NCBI GenBank assembly: GCA_003142535.1
Contig: PLMQ01000068.1
Location: 1-64,000, forward strand
Length of the DNA stretch: 64,000 nucleotides
Source of the DNA: Syntrophaceae bacterium
GTDB lineage: Bacteria; Desulfobacterota; Syntrophia; Syntrophales; Smithellaceae
Direction: 5' to 3'
Position 1 is the first letter of the stretch. The number at the start of each line of letters is the position of its first letter. The notes beneath the pieces are model-generated. The model had not been told where the DNA came from and searched no databases. It worked only from the letters and a program-made list of their open reading frames with translations. Positions 1 to 8,062 of the stretch are shown here, piece by piece. A program made the translations under genes and the position numbers.

Positions 1-184
1 GCCATTACACCCATTTCGAAGCGAAGCGAGAAATCTTTATAATTAAGGATGCAAGATATCTCCCGTTGGTCGATATGGCAAGGTTTTACTGATATATACC
101 ACTAGCAAACTACAATTCTCTTTTCCCCTTGGCCGTAATTTCTTAACAAAGATACAGGGATTGCTTTAATGGTTATCCACGATA
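1..184. other. Intergenic, no gene seen
   Basis: No convincing reading frame. A small dyad at about 14-35 (ATTTC, then a GAAGC repeat, then GAAAT) looks like a REP-type palindrome. Nothing else is recognisable. Confidence 0.4.
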
Positions 185-859
185 TTATTGTTTGGAGAAT
201 TGAAGTATTCCGAAATTACCCGGCAGATGAAAATTTAATTCATTAACGGGCGACCACGCTCCCCAGTGCGGATGGGAAGTCTCATTACCGCATTTATAAA
301 AATTACCCCGCCAGGTTTGTCCGCTCACATTGCCTAACTTTCCTGCATATTTTTCCAGCACAACAAAAGGGATGGAGAATTCCAGAAGCCAGACAATCTT
401 TTGCGTGATCTCCGGATCGACAATCTGTGGTAAACTATGATAGTGCTGAATCTGCGCATCATCATCCGGTATCAGAGGAACGAATGACTTAACCCCTCCG
501 GCAATACGTGTGGGATCTGTAATATATGAGGCGAGTATCGCCCCGCCGCAATTGAACTCAAAATTGAAATAACCGCTGCCCGTCGGCGGCTGTACAAAAA
601 ATTCTACGCAACTGTCTTTATATACTTCCGATTGAAACACTGTATGTATGCACCGGACATATTGATCCTCAACTTTAAATATTCCGTAAATTCTTTCCCG
701 ATCATAAAGCATCTTGCAGAGAGTCTTGGGCTGATGCGCCGTTCCTTCCGGCCGGAAGCAGGAAATATCAATGGCAGCAATATCTTGCCACACATCCCCC
801 TCCCACATGCCCTGCATTTCCGCAGGCTTTTGGGTAAATGAAATTGAATATTCGTTCAT
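185..859 (-). CDS. CBM9-like carbohydrate-binding domain protein
   Basis: A 224-residue protein with no signal peptide. The whole chain resembles the family 9 carbohydrate-binding (DOMON/CBM9-like) beta-sandwich. Visible features are a YGIFKVEDQYVR strand pair, the DSCVEFFVQP segment typical of the fold, NFEFNCGGA, and a C-terminal W-rich stretch ending in HLPGNFGILQF. Family members bind sugars, or occur as stand-alone proteins with no proven ligand. The gene is divergent from the aromatic operon and separated from it by a dispersed repeat and a promoter. The family call is from pattern memory; the function is not known. Confidence 0.6.
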   Translation of the reverse strand: MNEYSISFTQKPAEMQGMWEGDVWQDIAAIDISCFRPEGTAHQPKTLCKMLYDRERIYGIFKVEDQYVRCIHTVFQSEVYKDSCVEFFVQPPTGSGYFNFEFNCGGAILASYITDPTRIAGGVKSFVPLIPDDDAQIQHYHSLPQIVDPEITQKIVWLLEFSIPFVVLEKYAGKLGNVSGQTWRGNFYKCGNETSHPHWGAWSPVNELNFHLPGNFGILQFSKQ

Positions 860-924
860 CAGTAATTTTTATCCCAGATCACAATAGCTTTCAACATATA
901 AATTATCATCAACGCTTAATCAAA

Positions 925-1019
925 GAGCTATCTTTGTTGACAGTGTAGTCGGTTTCCTCAACGTATGTATAATACGCCTCGTCGCCTCGATATCACCTTT
1001 GATTTAGAATTGGTATTAG
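925..1019 (+). repeat. Dispersed repeat family A, copy 1
   Basis: Diverged copy of a roughly 100-150 bp intergenic element also found at 9992-10138 and 12743-12868, all in the same orientation. Shared blocks are CTTTGTTG, GTCGG.TTCCTCAACGTAT, AATACGCCT and the right end TGGTATTAG. The central part can fold as a hairpin. The left terminal repeat seen in the other copies is not recognisable here. Confidence 0.65.
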
Positions 1020-1109
1020 CGGAGTATCCTGTATAAATGCGGACATAATAATTCTAAATTTGTTTTAGGATTCATACATGTGATTTATAATAATTTATTA
1101 ATTTTTTCC

Positions 1110-1138
1110 TTGACAACAATTTTAAGATTGTTTATACA
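1110..1138 (+). promoter_or_regulatory. Sigma70-type promoter of the aromatic operon
   Basis: TTGACA at 1110-1115 and TATACA at 1133-1138 are separated by 17 bp, almost the sigma70 consensus. Transcription would start near 1145, about 20 bp before the leader peptide. The spacer holds an inverted repeat, ACAAT (1116-1120) and ATTGT (1127-1131), which might be an operator. That last point is only a suggestion. Confidence 0.75.
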
Positions 1139-1165
1139 ACTCAAAACACCGAAAAAAGGTTTTTT

Positions 1166-1264
1166 ATGATGGACAGAAAATTGAATGCAAATGTTAGCTT
1201 TTATGGTTATTGGTTTTATAACTATTATGTATCGGTCTGCCCGTCGTTGAGGAGGACTTGTTAA
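1166..1264 (+). CDS. Aromatic-rich leader peptide (attenuation)
   Basis: A 32-codon frame starts ATG-ATG at 1166/1169 and ends TAA at 1262, with AAAAAAGG six bases before the first ATG. Its middle reads SFYGYWFYNYY: two Phe, five Tyr and one Trp codon in eleven (1196-1228). The density of these codons, the position between a strong promoter and aroF, and the hairpins just after it match leader peptides such as those of pheA and trp operons. There, a ribosome stalled for lack of charged tRNA lets transcription continue. The role is inferred from this layout; the composition is seen directly. Nothing suggests a function for the peptide itself. Confidence 0.85.
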   Translation: MMDRKLNANVSFYGYWFYNYYVSVCPSLRRTC

Positions 1265-1285
1265 GGTAGAATAAGCCAAAACAGT

Positions 1286-1360
1286 CATGGGTAGATCGAA
1301 AGAGCTCCCATGGCTTTTCTTTTTTTAAGGCCATGGCGGCAAAAACGCCATGGCCTTTTT
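1286..1360 (+). terminator. Tandem attenuator hairpins before aroF
   Basis: Hairpin 1: CATGGG (1286-1291) pairs with CCCATG (1307-1312), extended inward to a GAAA loop, and is followed by a 12-base T-rich tract (1315-1326). Hairpin 2: a perfect 10-bp stem, GGCCATGGCG (1329-1338) with CGCCATGGCC (1346-1355), then T5. The segments CCATGGC (1308-1314) and GCCATGG (1330-1336) are complementary, so an alternative pairing would disrupt both hairpins. They lie between the leader peptide and the aroF ribosome-binding site, as expected for an attenuator. I could not identify an unambiguous antiterminator by eye. Confidence 0.75.
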
Positions 1361-1379
1361 ACATTTGAGGGAGGAAAAA

Positions 1380-2390
1380 ATGATTATTGTAATGAAGAGT
1401 CACGCAACAGAAAAACAAATAGATGATGTGATACGCTGGATTGAATCCGTCGGTTACAAAGCGCATCCGTCACGCGGTGTGGAGAGAACCATTATCGGTG
1501 CTGTCGGTGACAACCGCGATAAATCAATTCTGAAATACGCGGAATCTTTACCGGGAGTAGAAAAAACTATGCCAATTTTAAAACCATACAAATTGGCAAG
1601 TCGAGAATCTCATGAAGGCAACACCATTGTTTCCGTGGGCACAGTTCAGATCGGCGGGCCGGAATTTGTGGTAATGGCGGGACCTTGTTCAATTGAAAGC
1701 GAAGAGCAATTAATGGAAAGCGCGTATGTTGTCAAAAAAGGCGGTGCCCAGATTTTAAGAGGCGGCGCTTACAAACCGCGCACATCACCATACAGCTTTC
1801 AGGGTATGGAGGAAGAAGGGCTGAAACTTCTGGAGCAGGTTCGCCTGCGGACAAGTATGCCCGTAGTTACGGAAGTCGTCAATCCGGCCGATGTTGATCT
1901 TGTCGAATCATATGCGGACATGCTGCAAATCGGCGCGCGCAATGTTCAGAATTTTGCATTACTGAAGAAAGTTGGTCAGTCGCATAAACCGGTACTTTTA
2001 AAAAGAGGCATGATGACCACAATTGAAGAATTGCTGATGTCGGCCGAATATATTTTATCGTCGGGCAATCCCAACGTAATTCTCTGTGAACGCGGTATCC
2101 GCACATTTGAAACGGCGACCAGAAACACACTGGATTTAAGCGCCATTCCCGTGTTGAAGGGATTGACGCATTTGCCGGTTGTTGTTGACCCGAGCCATGC
2201 CGCCGGTCACTGGAGACTGGTAATCCCCTTGAGCCGTGCCGCTGTTGCCGTGGGCGCGGACGGTCTTATCGTGGAAGTACATCCGCAGCCGGAAATGGCG
2301 GTATCCGATGGAGCGCAGTCTTTAAAGCCGGAGAAGTTCTACCAATTGATGGATGAATTGAGGGCAATATCATCAGCAATGAGACATTAA
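1380..2390 (+). CDS. aroF: 3-deoxy-7-phosphoheptulonate (DAHP) synthase
   Basis: Catalyses the first step of the shikimate pathway: PEP plus erythrose-4-phosphate to DAHP. The 336-residue product is the type I-beta form. It has an N-terminal ferredoxin-like regulatory domain (about 1-75) that in relatives mediates feedback by Phe/Tyr, then the KDO8P-synthase-like TIM barrel with [37 protein letters not shown] and [10 protein letters not shown]. The start at 1380 is chosen over 1350 because GGGAGG lies seven bases upstream and the family N-terminus begins MIIVM. The longer frame would also run through attenuator hairpin 2. It is the first gene of an eight-gene operon controlled by the leader region. 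Confidence 0.95.
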   Translation: MIIVMKSHATEKQIDDVIRWIESVGYKAHPSRGVERTIIGAVGDNRDKSILKYAESLPGVEKTMPILKPYKLASRESHEGNTIVSVGTVQIGGPEFVVMAGPCSIESEEQLMESAYVVKKGGAQILRGGAYKPRTSPYSFQGMEEEGLKLLEQVRLRTSMPVVTEVVNPADVDLVESYADMLQIGARNVQNFALLKKVGQSHKPVLLKRGMMTTIEELLMSAEYILSSGNPNVILCERGIRTFETATRNTLDLSAIPVLKGLTHLPVVVDPSHAAGHWRLVIPLSRAAVAVGADGLIVEVHPQPEMAVSDGAQSLKPEKFYQLMDELRAISSAMRH

Positions 2391-2452
2391 AAAAGGCAGA
2401 AGATAGAAGGATAAAAGAAATCTTCTGATTAAGAAAATAACGGAGAATTTAT

Positions 2453-3547
2453 ATGCGTTCAATGAAAGTAAATCTGGATAAAAAGTTGTTGTCTTCTTAT
2501 GAAATCCATATCGGCAATGGTATTATGGAGCGGATAGCGCTGCTTATTGCTAAAAATCATAAGGCCAGCCGTCATATAATAATTACAGACAGCAATGTCA
2601 ATCGGTTGTATGGCCCAAAGCTGCTTGCCGGTTTAAAAAATGTCGGTTTGAATGTTGATCTGATCGAATTTCCGGCGGGTGAATCATCAAAAAACATTAA
2701 TACAGTGATGGATATTACAGGGAAGCTGCTGGAGATGGGAGCGGACAGGACATCCGCGCTCATAGCTTTCGGCGGCGGTGTTGTCGGCGATATGGTTGGT
2801 TTCGTCGCCTCTGTGTATATGCGATCGATTCCCTATATCCAAATTCCTACTTCCCTGATTGCGCAGGTGGACAGCAGCATCGGCGGAAAAACTGCCATTG
2901 ATCTGACCTGCGGAAAAAATCTGCTGGGGACTTTTTATCAGCCCAAAGCTGTTTTTACCGATTTGAATTTTCTGGAAACTTTGCCGGAAAAGGAATTTAA
3001 TAATGGCCTGGCGGAAATTATTAAATACGGCATTATTGACGATGAAAAAATGTTCCGTCTATTGGAAGAAAATATGGATACCATTAAAGGCAAGGACGAG
3101 GCGCTGCTGAAAAAAATAGTCGAAAGTTGCTGCCGTATTAAAAAATCAATTGTGGAAATTGATGAAAGAGAACAGGGTTTGCGGCGTATCCTCAATTACG
3201 GCCACACGCTGGGGCATGCCCTCGAAGCACAATCGGATTTTGCAATTTCGCATGGTGAAGGCGTGGCGCTCGGTATGATTGCGGCCGCGCATATTTCGGA
3301 GCGGGCAGGCTATCTGGCTACCCAAGGGCGGGAACGCATCGAAGGCCTTATCCATCAGGCAGGATTGCCCAATGGAATACCGAATAAACTGGCAGTTGAC
3401 AAAATAATTTCGCGCTTGCAAATGGATAAGAAGAAAAAGGGTGAAGTCATTCATTTTGTCTTACTCAAAAAAATAGGTATGCCGTTTGTCAATGGAGGCA
3501 TTGACGATAGAATTATTGCCGAAGTAATCGAAGGGATGAAGCAATGA
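2453..3547 (+). CDS. aroB: 3-dehydroquinate synthase
   Basis: Converts DAHP to 3-dehydroquinate, using NAD and a divalent metal. The 364 residues have normal family length. Motifs in order are EFPAGESSKN, the nucleotide loop GGGVVGDMVGFVAS, IPTSLIAQVDSSIGGKTA, and the metal ligands in LAEIIKYG, LNYGHTLGHALE and ISHGEGVALG. GGAG seven bases before ATG 2453 supports this start. The stop overlaps the pheA start (ATGA), so the two are probably translationally coupled. Confidence 0.95.
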   Translation: MRSMKVNLDKKLLSSYEIHIGNGIMERIALLIAKNHKASRHIIITDSNVNRLYGPKLLAGLKNVGLNVDLIEFPAGESSKNINTVMDITGKLLEMGADRTSALIAFGGGVVGDMVGFVASVYMRSIPYIQIPTSLIAQVDSSIGGKTAIDLTCGKNLLGTFYQPKAVFTDLNFLETLPEKEFNNGLAEIIKYGIIDDEKMFRLLEENMDTIKGKDEALLKKIVESCCRIKKSIVEIDEREQGLRRILNYGHTLGHALEAQSDFAISHGEGVALGMIAAAHISERAGYLATQGRERIEGLIHQAGLPNGIPNKLAVDKIISRLQMDKKKKGEVIHFVLLKKIGMPFVNGGIDDRIIAEVIEGMKQ

Positions 3548-4623
3548 AATCCGAGTTGGAAAAATTAAGAGATAATATGAAAGAAAAAGACCGGGAAATT
3601 ATCCGGCTGCTTAATGAACGGGCGCAGGTATCTGTCCAGATAGGTGCTGTTAAAGGTCAGGAAGGATTGACTGTGTATGATCCTTCGCAGGAAGCAAGAG
3701 TTTATGGCTATCTTCAGGAGCTTAATTGCGGGCCGCTGCCGCCGACGGCAATAACGGCAATCTTTCGTGAAATTATTTCAGCCTCGCGTGCTTTGCAGAA
3801 GCCGACAGCCATTGCCTTTCTGGGGCCGGAAGCTTCGTTTTCCCATCTGGCGGCGCGCTTGCATTTTGGTGATTCCAGTAGATACTATCCGCAGAGCGGT
3901 ATTGCCGGTGTTTTTGATGAGGTAGAAAAAGGTTTCGTGGATTGGGGCGTAGTTCCCGTGGAAAACTCTCTGGAAGGTTCTGTTAATATTACACTGGACA
4001 GGCTTATTGTTACTTCCCTGAAAATCAGGGCGGAAATATACCTGCGCATCAGCCAGTGCTTGATATCATCGGCAGCAGGGCTTGACGATATTAAAAATAT
4101 ATGTTCGCATCCGCAGGCGCTCGCGCAATGCCGGTCGTGGCTTAAAGCAAATATGCCTGATTGTGTATTGCACGAAGCGGAAAGTACAGCGGCGGCGGCA
4201 CAGATGGTTAAAGGGAAAAAGACTCAGGCGGCTATCGGCAGTTCTCTTGCTGCTTCCACAAATGGACTTAATATTCTGGCGGAAGGTATTGAAGATAATA
4301 TTTCCAATACAACACGTTTTTTGGTGATCGGTAATGGTGACAGTGGAAAAACAGCGAAGGATAAAACCTCTTTGATTTTCGCTACGCCTCATTCCCCCGG
4401 TTCGCTGCATCTTGCTTTGGCACCCTTTGCCGAACGTGGGATTAATTTAATTAAGATTGAATCGCATCCGGTCAAGGAAAGACTGTGGGAATATCTCTTT
4501 TTTGTCGATGTTGTCGGTCATGTTGCGGAAAAGGAGCTAAAAAGTTGTTTGGATGAATTGCAGGCGAAAACAACATATTTGAAAATACTGGGTTCCTATC
4601 CACGAGCGGAAGGTGGGTTATGA
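3544..4623 (+). CDS. pheA: Bifunctional chorismate mutase / prephenate dehydratase
   Basis: Makes phenylpyruvate from chorismate through prephenate. The 359-residue P-protein has an AroQ helical mutase domain (about 1-85, with REIIRLLNERAQVSVQIGAVK-like helix signature), a dehydratase domain starting at IAFLGPEASFSHLA with VVPVENSLEGSVN and NTTRFLVIG, and a C-terminal ACT domain with the ESHP variant of the Phe-binding ESRP motif. The ACT domain predicts feedback inhibition by Phe, a second control layer above the leader attenuation. It overlaps both neighbours by ATGA. Confidence 0.93.
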   Translation: MKSELEKLRDNMKEKDREIIRLLNERAQVSVQIGAVKGQEGLTVYDPSQEARVYGYLQELNCGPLPPTAITAIFREIISASRALQKPTAIAFLGPEASFSHLAARLHFGDSSRYYPQSGIAGVFDEVEKGFVDWGVVPVENSLEGSVNITLDRLIVTSLKIRAEIYLRISQCLISSAAGLDDIKNICSHPQALAQCRSWLKANMPDCVLHEAESTAAAAQMVKGKKTQAAIGSSLAASTNGLNILAEGIEDNISNTTRFLVIGNGDSGKTAKDKTSLIFATPHSPGSLHLALAPFAERGINLIKIESHPVKERLWEYLFFVDVVGHVAEKELKSCLDELQAKTTYLKILGSYPRAEGGL

Positions 4624-6194
4624 TATGCATACCTATTACAGCCCGTTCCCATAAAGAGGCGTTACGCGATATTGAGCGGAGTTGTGCCATTGCCGATTTT
4701 ATTGAGCTGAGAATGGATTTGATTGCTGACGGCGTTTTGCCGGAGTTGATTTCTGCTGCCCGCAACAGTTCGGATTCCATCAAGATAATAGTCACTAACA
4801 GGAAGAAAGATGAAGCGGCTCCGGCCGGGGAATTTCTGGGGATGGAAGCAGGGAGCACTGAACCAGCAGACAGGAAAATAGCGCTGCTTAAACAGGCAAT
4901 TGATTTGAATGCTGATTATGTTGATATTGAGCTATCAGAAGGGAAGGCGGCTATCAAAGAGTTGAAGTCTCATTGTGCAAAGAAAGGAGACTTCACAAAA
5001 ATAATTATTTCTTACCACAATCTAGAAACGACTCCGGCACTGACCAGGCTCAAGGAAATATTTCATCAGTGTTTAGAACTGAAACCGGCCGTCGTAAAAA
5101 TAGTAACAATGGCCTGGACACCGGAAGATAATTTAAAAGTACTTAGTCTGATTCCTTATGCTCAGAAACAGCGGCAGGAGATCATTGCTCTATGTATGGG
5201 TGATAAAGGACGCATCAGCCGGGTTGTCGCGCCATTTTTAGGCAATTTTTTAAGTTTCGCGACACTGGAACAGGGAACACAATCGGCACCGGGGCAACTG
5301 ACTGTCCAGGAAATAAAACAGATAAATAAACTTGTTAATGGCGAGCCGCCCCAGCGCAAATCGCTGGTATTTTCTCTACAAGATAGCCAGTTGAGAAATT
5401 TTATTTTATTAGGCAATCCGGTGAAACAGAGCCTTTCACCAATCATGCACAATGCTGCTTTAGACGATATGGCACAAGAAGGTCGTTACAGCGCCTTTTG
5501 TGTTTATGATCTGGCGGCGGCAGTCCTGGGGATACGCGCAATGGACATTCGCGGTGCTTCCGTGACTATACCTTACAAAGTTGCAGTAATGAAATTGCTG
5601 GATGATATCCATGAAGATGCCCTGAAAATCGGTGCAGTAAATACAATTATTAATAATAACGGACGGCTTACCGGCTTTAATACGGACTGGTTGGGGCTGA
5701 TTCTGACGCTCAAAGAAGCCATGACCATTAAAGATAAAAAGTTTGTGATTATCGGCGCCGGGGGCACAACCCGGGCGGTAGTTTACGGGATAATAAAAGA
5801 AGAAGGAATACCCATTATTGTTAGTCGTAATGAGGAAAAAGGCAAGGCTCTATCCGTGAAGTTCGATTGCCAGTTTCATTCGCTGCAGGATATAGGAAAA
5901 ATAAAGGCTGATTGTCTGATTAATACAACGCCGGTCGGTATGTACCCTTATATTGACACGTCCCCTGTTGACTCTGCAGCCCTTGCCGGATATAAATATG
6001 TAATGGATGTAATTTATAATCCGCTGAAAACAAAACTATTGCAGGATGCAGAAAAGCAGGGCTGCCATATATTTTCGGGATTGGATATGTTTGTTCATCA
6101 GGGTGCCGAGCAAATCAAGCTCTGGACGGGTAAAAATCCCGACCGTTTATTGATGAAAAAAGTGGTTTTAGAGAGGTTAACTCAAATTGAATAA
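4620..6194 (+). CDS. aroDE: Fused 3-dehydroquinate dehydratase / shikimate dehydrogenase
   Basis: One 524-residue chain carries two consecutive shikimate enzymes. Residues about 1-225 are type I dehydroquinase, with the catalytic His in ISYHNLE and the Schiff-base Lys in VVKIVTMA. Residues about 260-524 are NADP-linked shikimate dehydrogenase, with GNPVKQSLSPIMHN, TIPYK, GAVNT, FNTDW, the GAGGTTRAV Rossmann loop and NTTPVGM. The junction (about 225-260) is a short linker with no stop or frameshift. The same domain order is known from plants and some bacteria. The fusion would couple dehydroquinate dehydration to shikimate formation. It overlaps pheA by ATGA and aroA by eight bases. Confidence 0.94.
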   Translation: MICIPITARSHKEALRDIERSCAIADFIELRMDLIADGVLPELISAARNSSDSIKIIVTNRKKDEAAPAGEFLGMEAGSTEPADRKIALLKQAIDLNADYVDIELSEGKAAIKELKSHCAKKGDFTKIIISYHNLETTPALTRLKEIFHQCLELKPAVVKIVTMAWTPEDNLKVLSLIPYAQKQRQEIIALCMGDKGRISRVVAPFLGNFLSFATLEQGTQSAPGQLTVQEIKQINKLVNGEPPQRKSLVFSLQDSQLRNFILLGNPVKQSLSPIMHNAALDDMAQEGRYSAFCVYDLAAAVLGIRAMDIRGASVTIPYKVAVMKLLDDIHEDALKIGAVNTIINNNGRLTGFNTDWLGLILTLKEAMTIKDKKFVIIGAGGTTRAVVYGIIKEEGIPIIVSRNEEKGKALSVKFDCQFHSLQDIGKIKADCLINTTPVGMYPYIDTSPVDSAALAGYKYVMDVIYNPLKTKLLQDAEKQGCHIFSGLDMFVHQGAEQIKLWTGKNPDRLLMKKVVLERLTQIE

Positions 6195-7440
6195 TAATGA
6201 ACATTTCAGGGCAGCACCCGGAATTGTCCGTGTTCCCGGATCCAAAAGCCTGACTCAACGGGCGCTTGTGGTAGCGGCACTGGCGCAGGATAATTCTTTT
6301 ATAAGCAATGCTCTCATTTCTGAAGATACGCTTTATATGATGGATGCATTGCGGGCATTAGGCGCGCAGATTGTTGCTGTTGACGGCGGATATTATGTTT
6401 CCGGAACTGCGGGAAAAATTATCAATCATGGGCAAGAATTATTTTTGGGAAATAACGGAACCGCGCTTAGGTTTCTCATGGCGCTTATAACATTGGGTCA
6501 GGGCAAATATGTATTAACCGGCGAGAAACGGCTTTGTGAACGGCCTGTCGGCGCTCTGGTGGATGCCCTGCGAAATATGGGGGTAGATATTTCCTGCAAT
6601 AATAATTGTCCTCCCGTAACAATTAATGCTGGTGGGCTGGAAGGCGGGCAGGTAATTTTAAGAGATATCGAAAGCTCGCAGTATGTCTCCGCGCTGCTGC
6701 TTTGCGCACCATACACGAAAAAAGGAATTGATCTGGATTTGCAGGGCAAAATAGTATCTGCGCCTTATATTGATTTGACAATTTCCGTAATGAGAGATTT
6801 TGGTGCAAAAATCAGCGAAACGGACGGACGCCATTATCATGTGGCCGCCGGGAAAATTTATCAAGGATGTGAATATTTTGTGGAAGGTGATGCCTCCAGC
6901 GCTTCTTACTTCTTTCTGGCGGCGGCACTGCTGAAAAAGTCAATTCGGGTTGAAGGAGTGAGTTGGAAAAGCAGACAGGGTGATATGCTCATCTTAAATA
7001 TTTTGGAAGAACTGGGTTGCCGGATAAATTATGGAGATAAATGGATTGAAGTGTCCTGTGAAAAATTAGAGGATGGTGATTTTACTTTTGATTTGAATGA
7101 TATTCCGGATATGGTGCCGACACTGGCGGTACTGGCCGCTTTCCGCAGTGGGAAGACTATCATCAATAATGTAGCTCATTTGCGTTTGAAGGAAAGCAAC
7201 CGTCTGGGAGTATTGGCTAATGAATTAACAAGGATTGGTATTGCAATACGGGAAACTGCCACTGGGCTGGTTATTGAAGGAGGCAGACCGAAACCGGCGC
7301 AAATCGAGACTTACAACGATCATCGTATCGCCATGAGCTTTGCCATTGCCGGACTGGCTGTCCGGGGGATCGAAATTGCCGATAAAAAATGTGTGGATAA
7401 ATCTTTTCCCGGTTTTTGGAAGGAATTGGAAAAAATATGA
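6187..7440 (+). CDS. aroA: 5-enolpyruvylshikimate-3-phosphate synthase
   Basis: Transfers enolpyruvyl from PEP to shikimate-3-phosphate. The 417 residues show PGSKSLTQRAL near the N-terminus, GNNGTALRFL, LCERPVGALVDAL, GDASSASYF, DIPDMVP, RLKESNRL and YNDHRIAMSFAIAG, covering both inverse alpha-beta domains. The start is a TTG at 6187 with GAGAGG nine bases upstream, overlapping the aroDE stop. No other start fits, because the conserved N-terminus follows within a dozen residues. Confidence 0.94.
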   Translation: MNNNEHFRAAPGIVRVPGSKSLTQRALVVAALAQDNSFISNALISEDTLYMMDALRALGAQIVAVDGGYYVSGTAGKIINHGQELFLGNNGTALRFLMALITLGQGKYVLTGEKRLCERPVGALVDALRNMGVDISCNNNCPPVTINAGGLEGGQVILRDIESSQYVSALLLCAPYTKKGIDLDLQGKIVSAPYIDLTISVMRDFGAKISETDGRHYHVAAGKIYQGCEYFVEGDASSASYFFLAAALLKKSIRVEGVSWKSRQGDMLILNILEELGCRINYGDKWIEVSCEKLEDGDFTFDLNDIPDMVPTLAVLAAFRSGKTIINNVAHLRLKESNRLGVLANELTRIGIAIRETATGLVIEGGRPKPAQIETYNDHRIAMSFAIAGLAVRGIEIADKKCVDKSFPGFWKELEKI

Positions 7441-7961
7441 AAGTTATTCTTATCGGCTATCGGGCAACAGGTAAAACAACAGTGGGAAAGTTGCTCGCCA
7501 TGCTATTAAATGTTCATTTTTATGATGCCGATTCTGTCGTAGAAGAGATTGTCAAGGAGCCTGTTAAAAATATTGTTGCTCATCATGGCTGGGAATTTTT
7601 TCGGAAAAAGGAAACTGAGGCAATTCAATTGTTATCGGGGAAAGGCGATTGTGTTATTGCTACCGGTGGCGGAGTTGTTCTGAAAAAAGAAAATTTGGAT
7701 TTATTAAAGGGGATGGGTAAAATCATCTGGCTGAATGCGCCCCTGCAGGATATCATTGAAAGGCTGGACGACGATGCCCGAAAGGAAAATACGCGTCCGC
7801 AGTTTACAAAAGGCAATCTACTACAAGAAACAATTGATATGCTGAAAGAAAGGATTCCACTATATAAAAAGGTTGCCGATTTTATGATCGACACAGCAGG
7901 TAAAAGCGTAGCCCAGGTAGCAGAGGAAATTGCTAAGCATTTAAAGAGCACAAAACAATAA
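7437..7961 (+). CDS. aroK: Shikimate kinase
   Basis: Phosphorylates shikimate at the 3-OH using ATP. The 174 residues match the family size. A P-loop GYRATGKTTVGK lies at residues about 7-18, the substrate Asp in FYDADSVVEE, the ATGGGVV glycine loop, and an Arg-rich lid around ARKENTRPQF. The ATG at 7437 is preferred to one 21 bases upstream because the chain then begins right at the first beta strand and the ATGA overlap with aroA is kept. Confidence 0.93.
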   Translation: MKVILIGYRATGKTTVGKLLAMLLNVHFYDADSVVEEIVKEPVKNIVAHHGWEFFRKKETEAIQLLSGKGDCVIATGGGVVLKKENLDLLKGMGKIIWLNAPLQDIIERLDDDARKENTRPQFTKGNLLQETIDMLKERIPLYKKVADFMIDTAGKSVAQVAEEIAKHLKSTKQ

Positions 7962-7980
7962 TAGATTGGACTCTTTTGTC

Positions 7981-8003
7981 ATTGCCCTACTCGATTGGGC
8001 AAT
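7981..8003 (+). other. Intercistronic hairpin aroK-aroC
   Basis: ATTGCCC (7981-7987) pairs with GGGCAAT (7997-8003) around a nine-base loop. There is no T tract, so it is more likely an mRNA-stability or processing element than a terminator. It sits in the only sizeable gap in the second half of the operon (7962-8062). Confidence 0.45.
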
Positions 8004-8062
8004 CCAGTGAAAAAGCCTGAATGACGGCAGAGAAGTTTTTATAATATTAAAGGAAAAAGACT

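Noticed and set aside
171-178. TTATCCAC, resembling a DnaA box
   Set aside because: Single occurrence with no cluster; also no DnaA boxes or dnaA gene near rpmH (19002-19360), so no origin is called there.
1085-1288. Minus-strand 67-codon frame over the leader region
   Set aside because: It is the antisense of the promoter and leader peptide; its sequence has no protein-like pattern.
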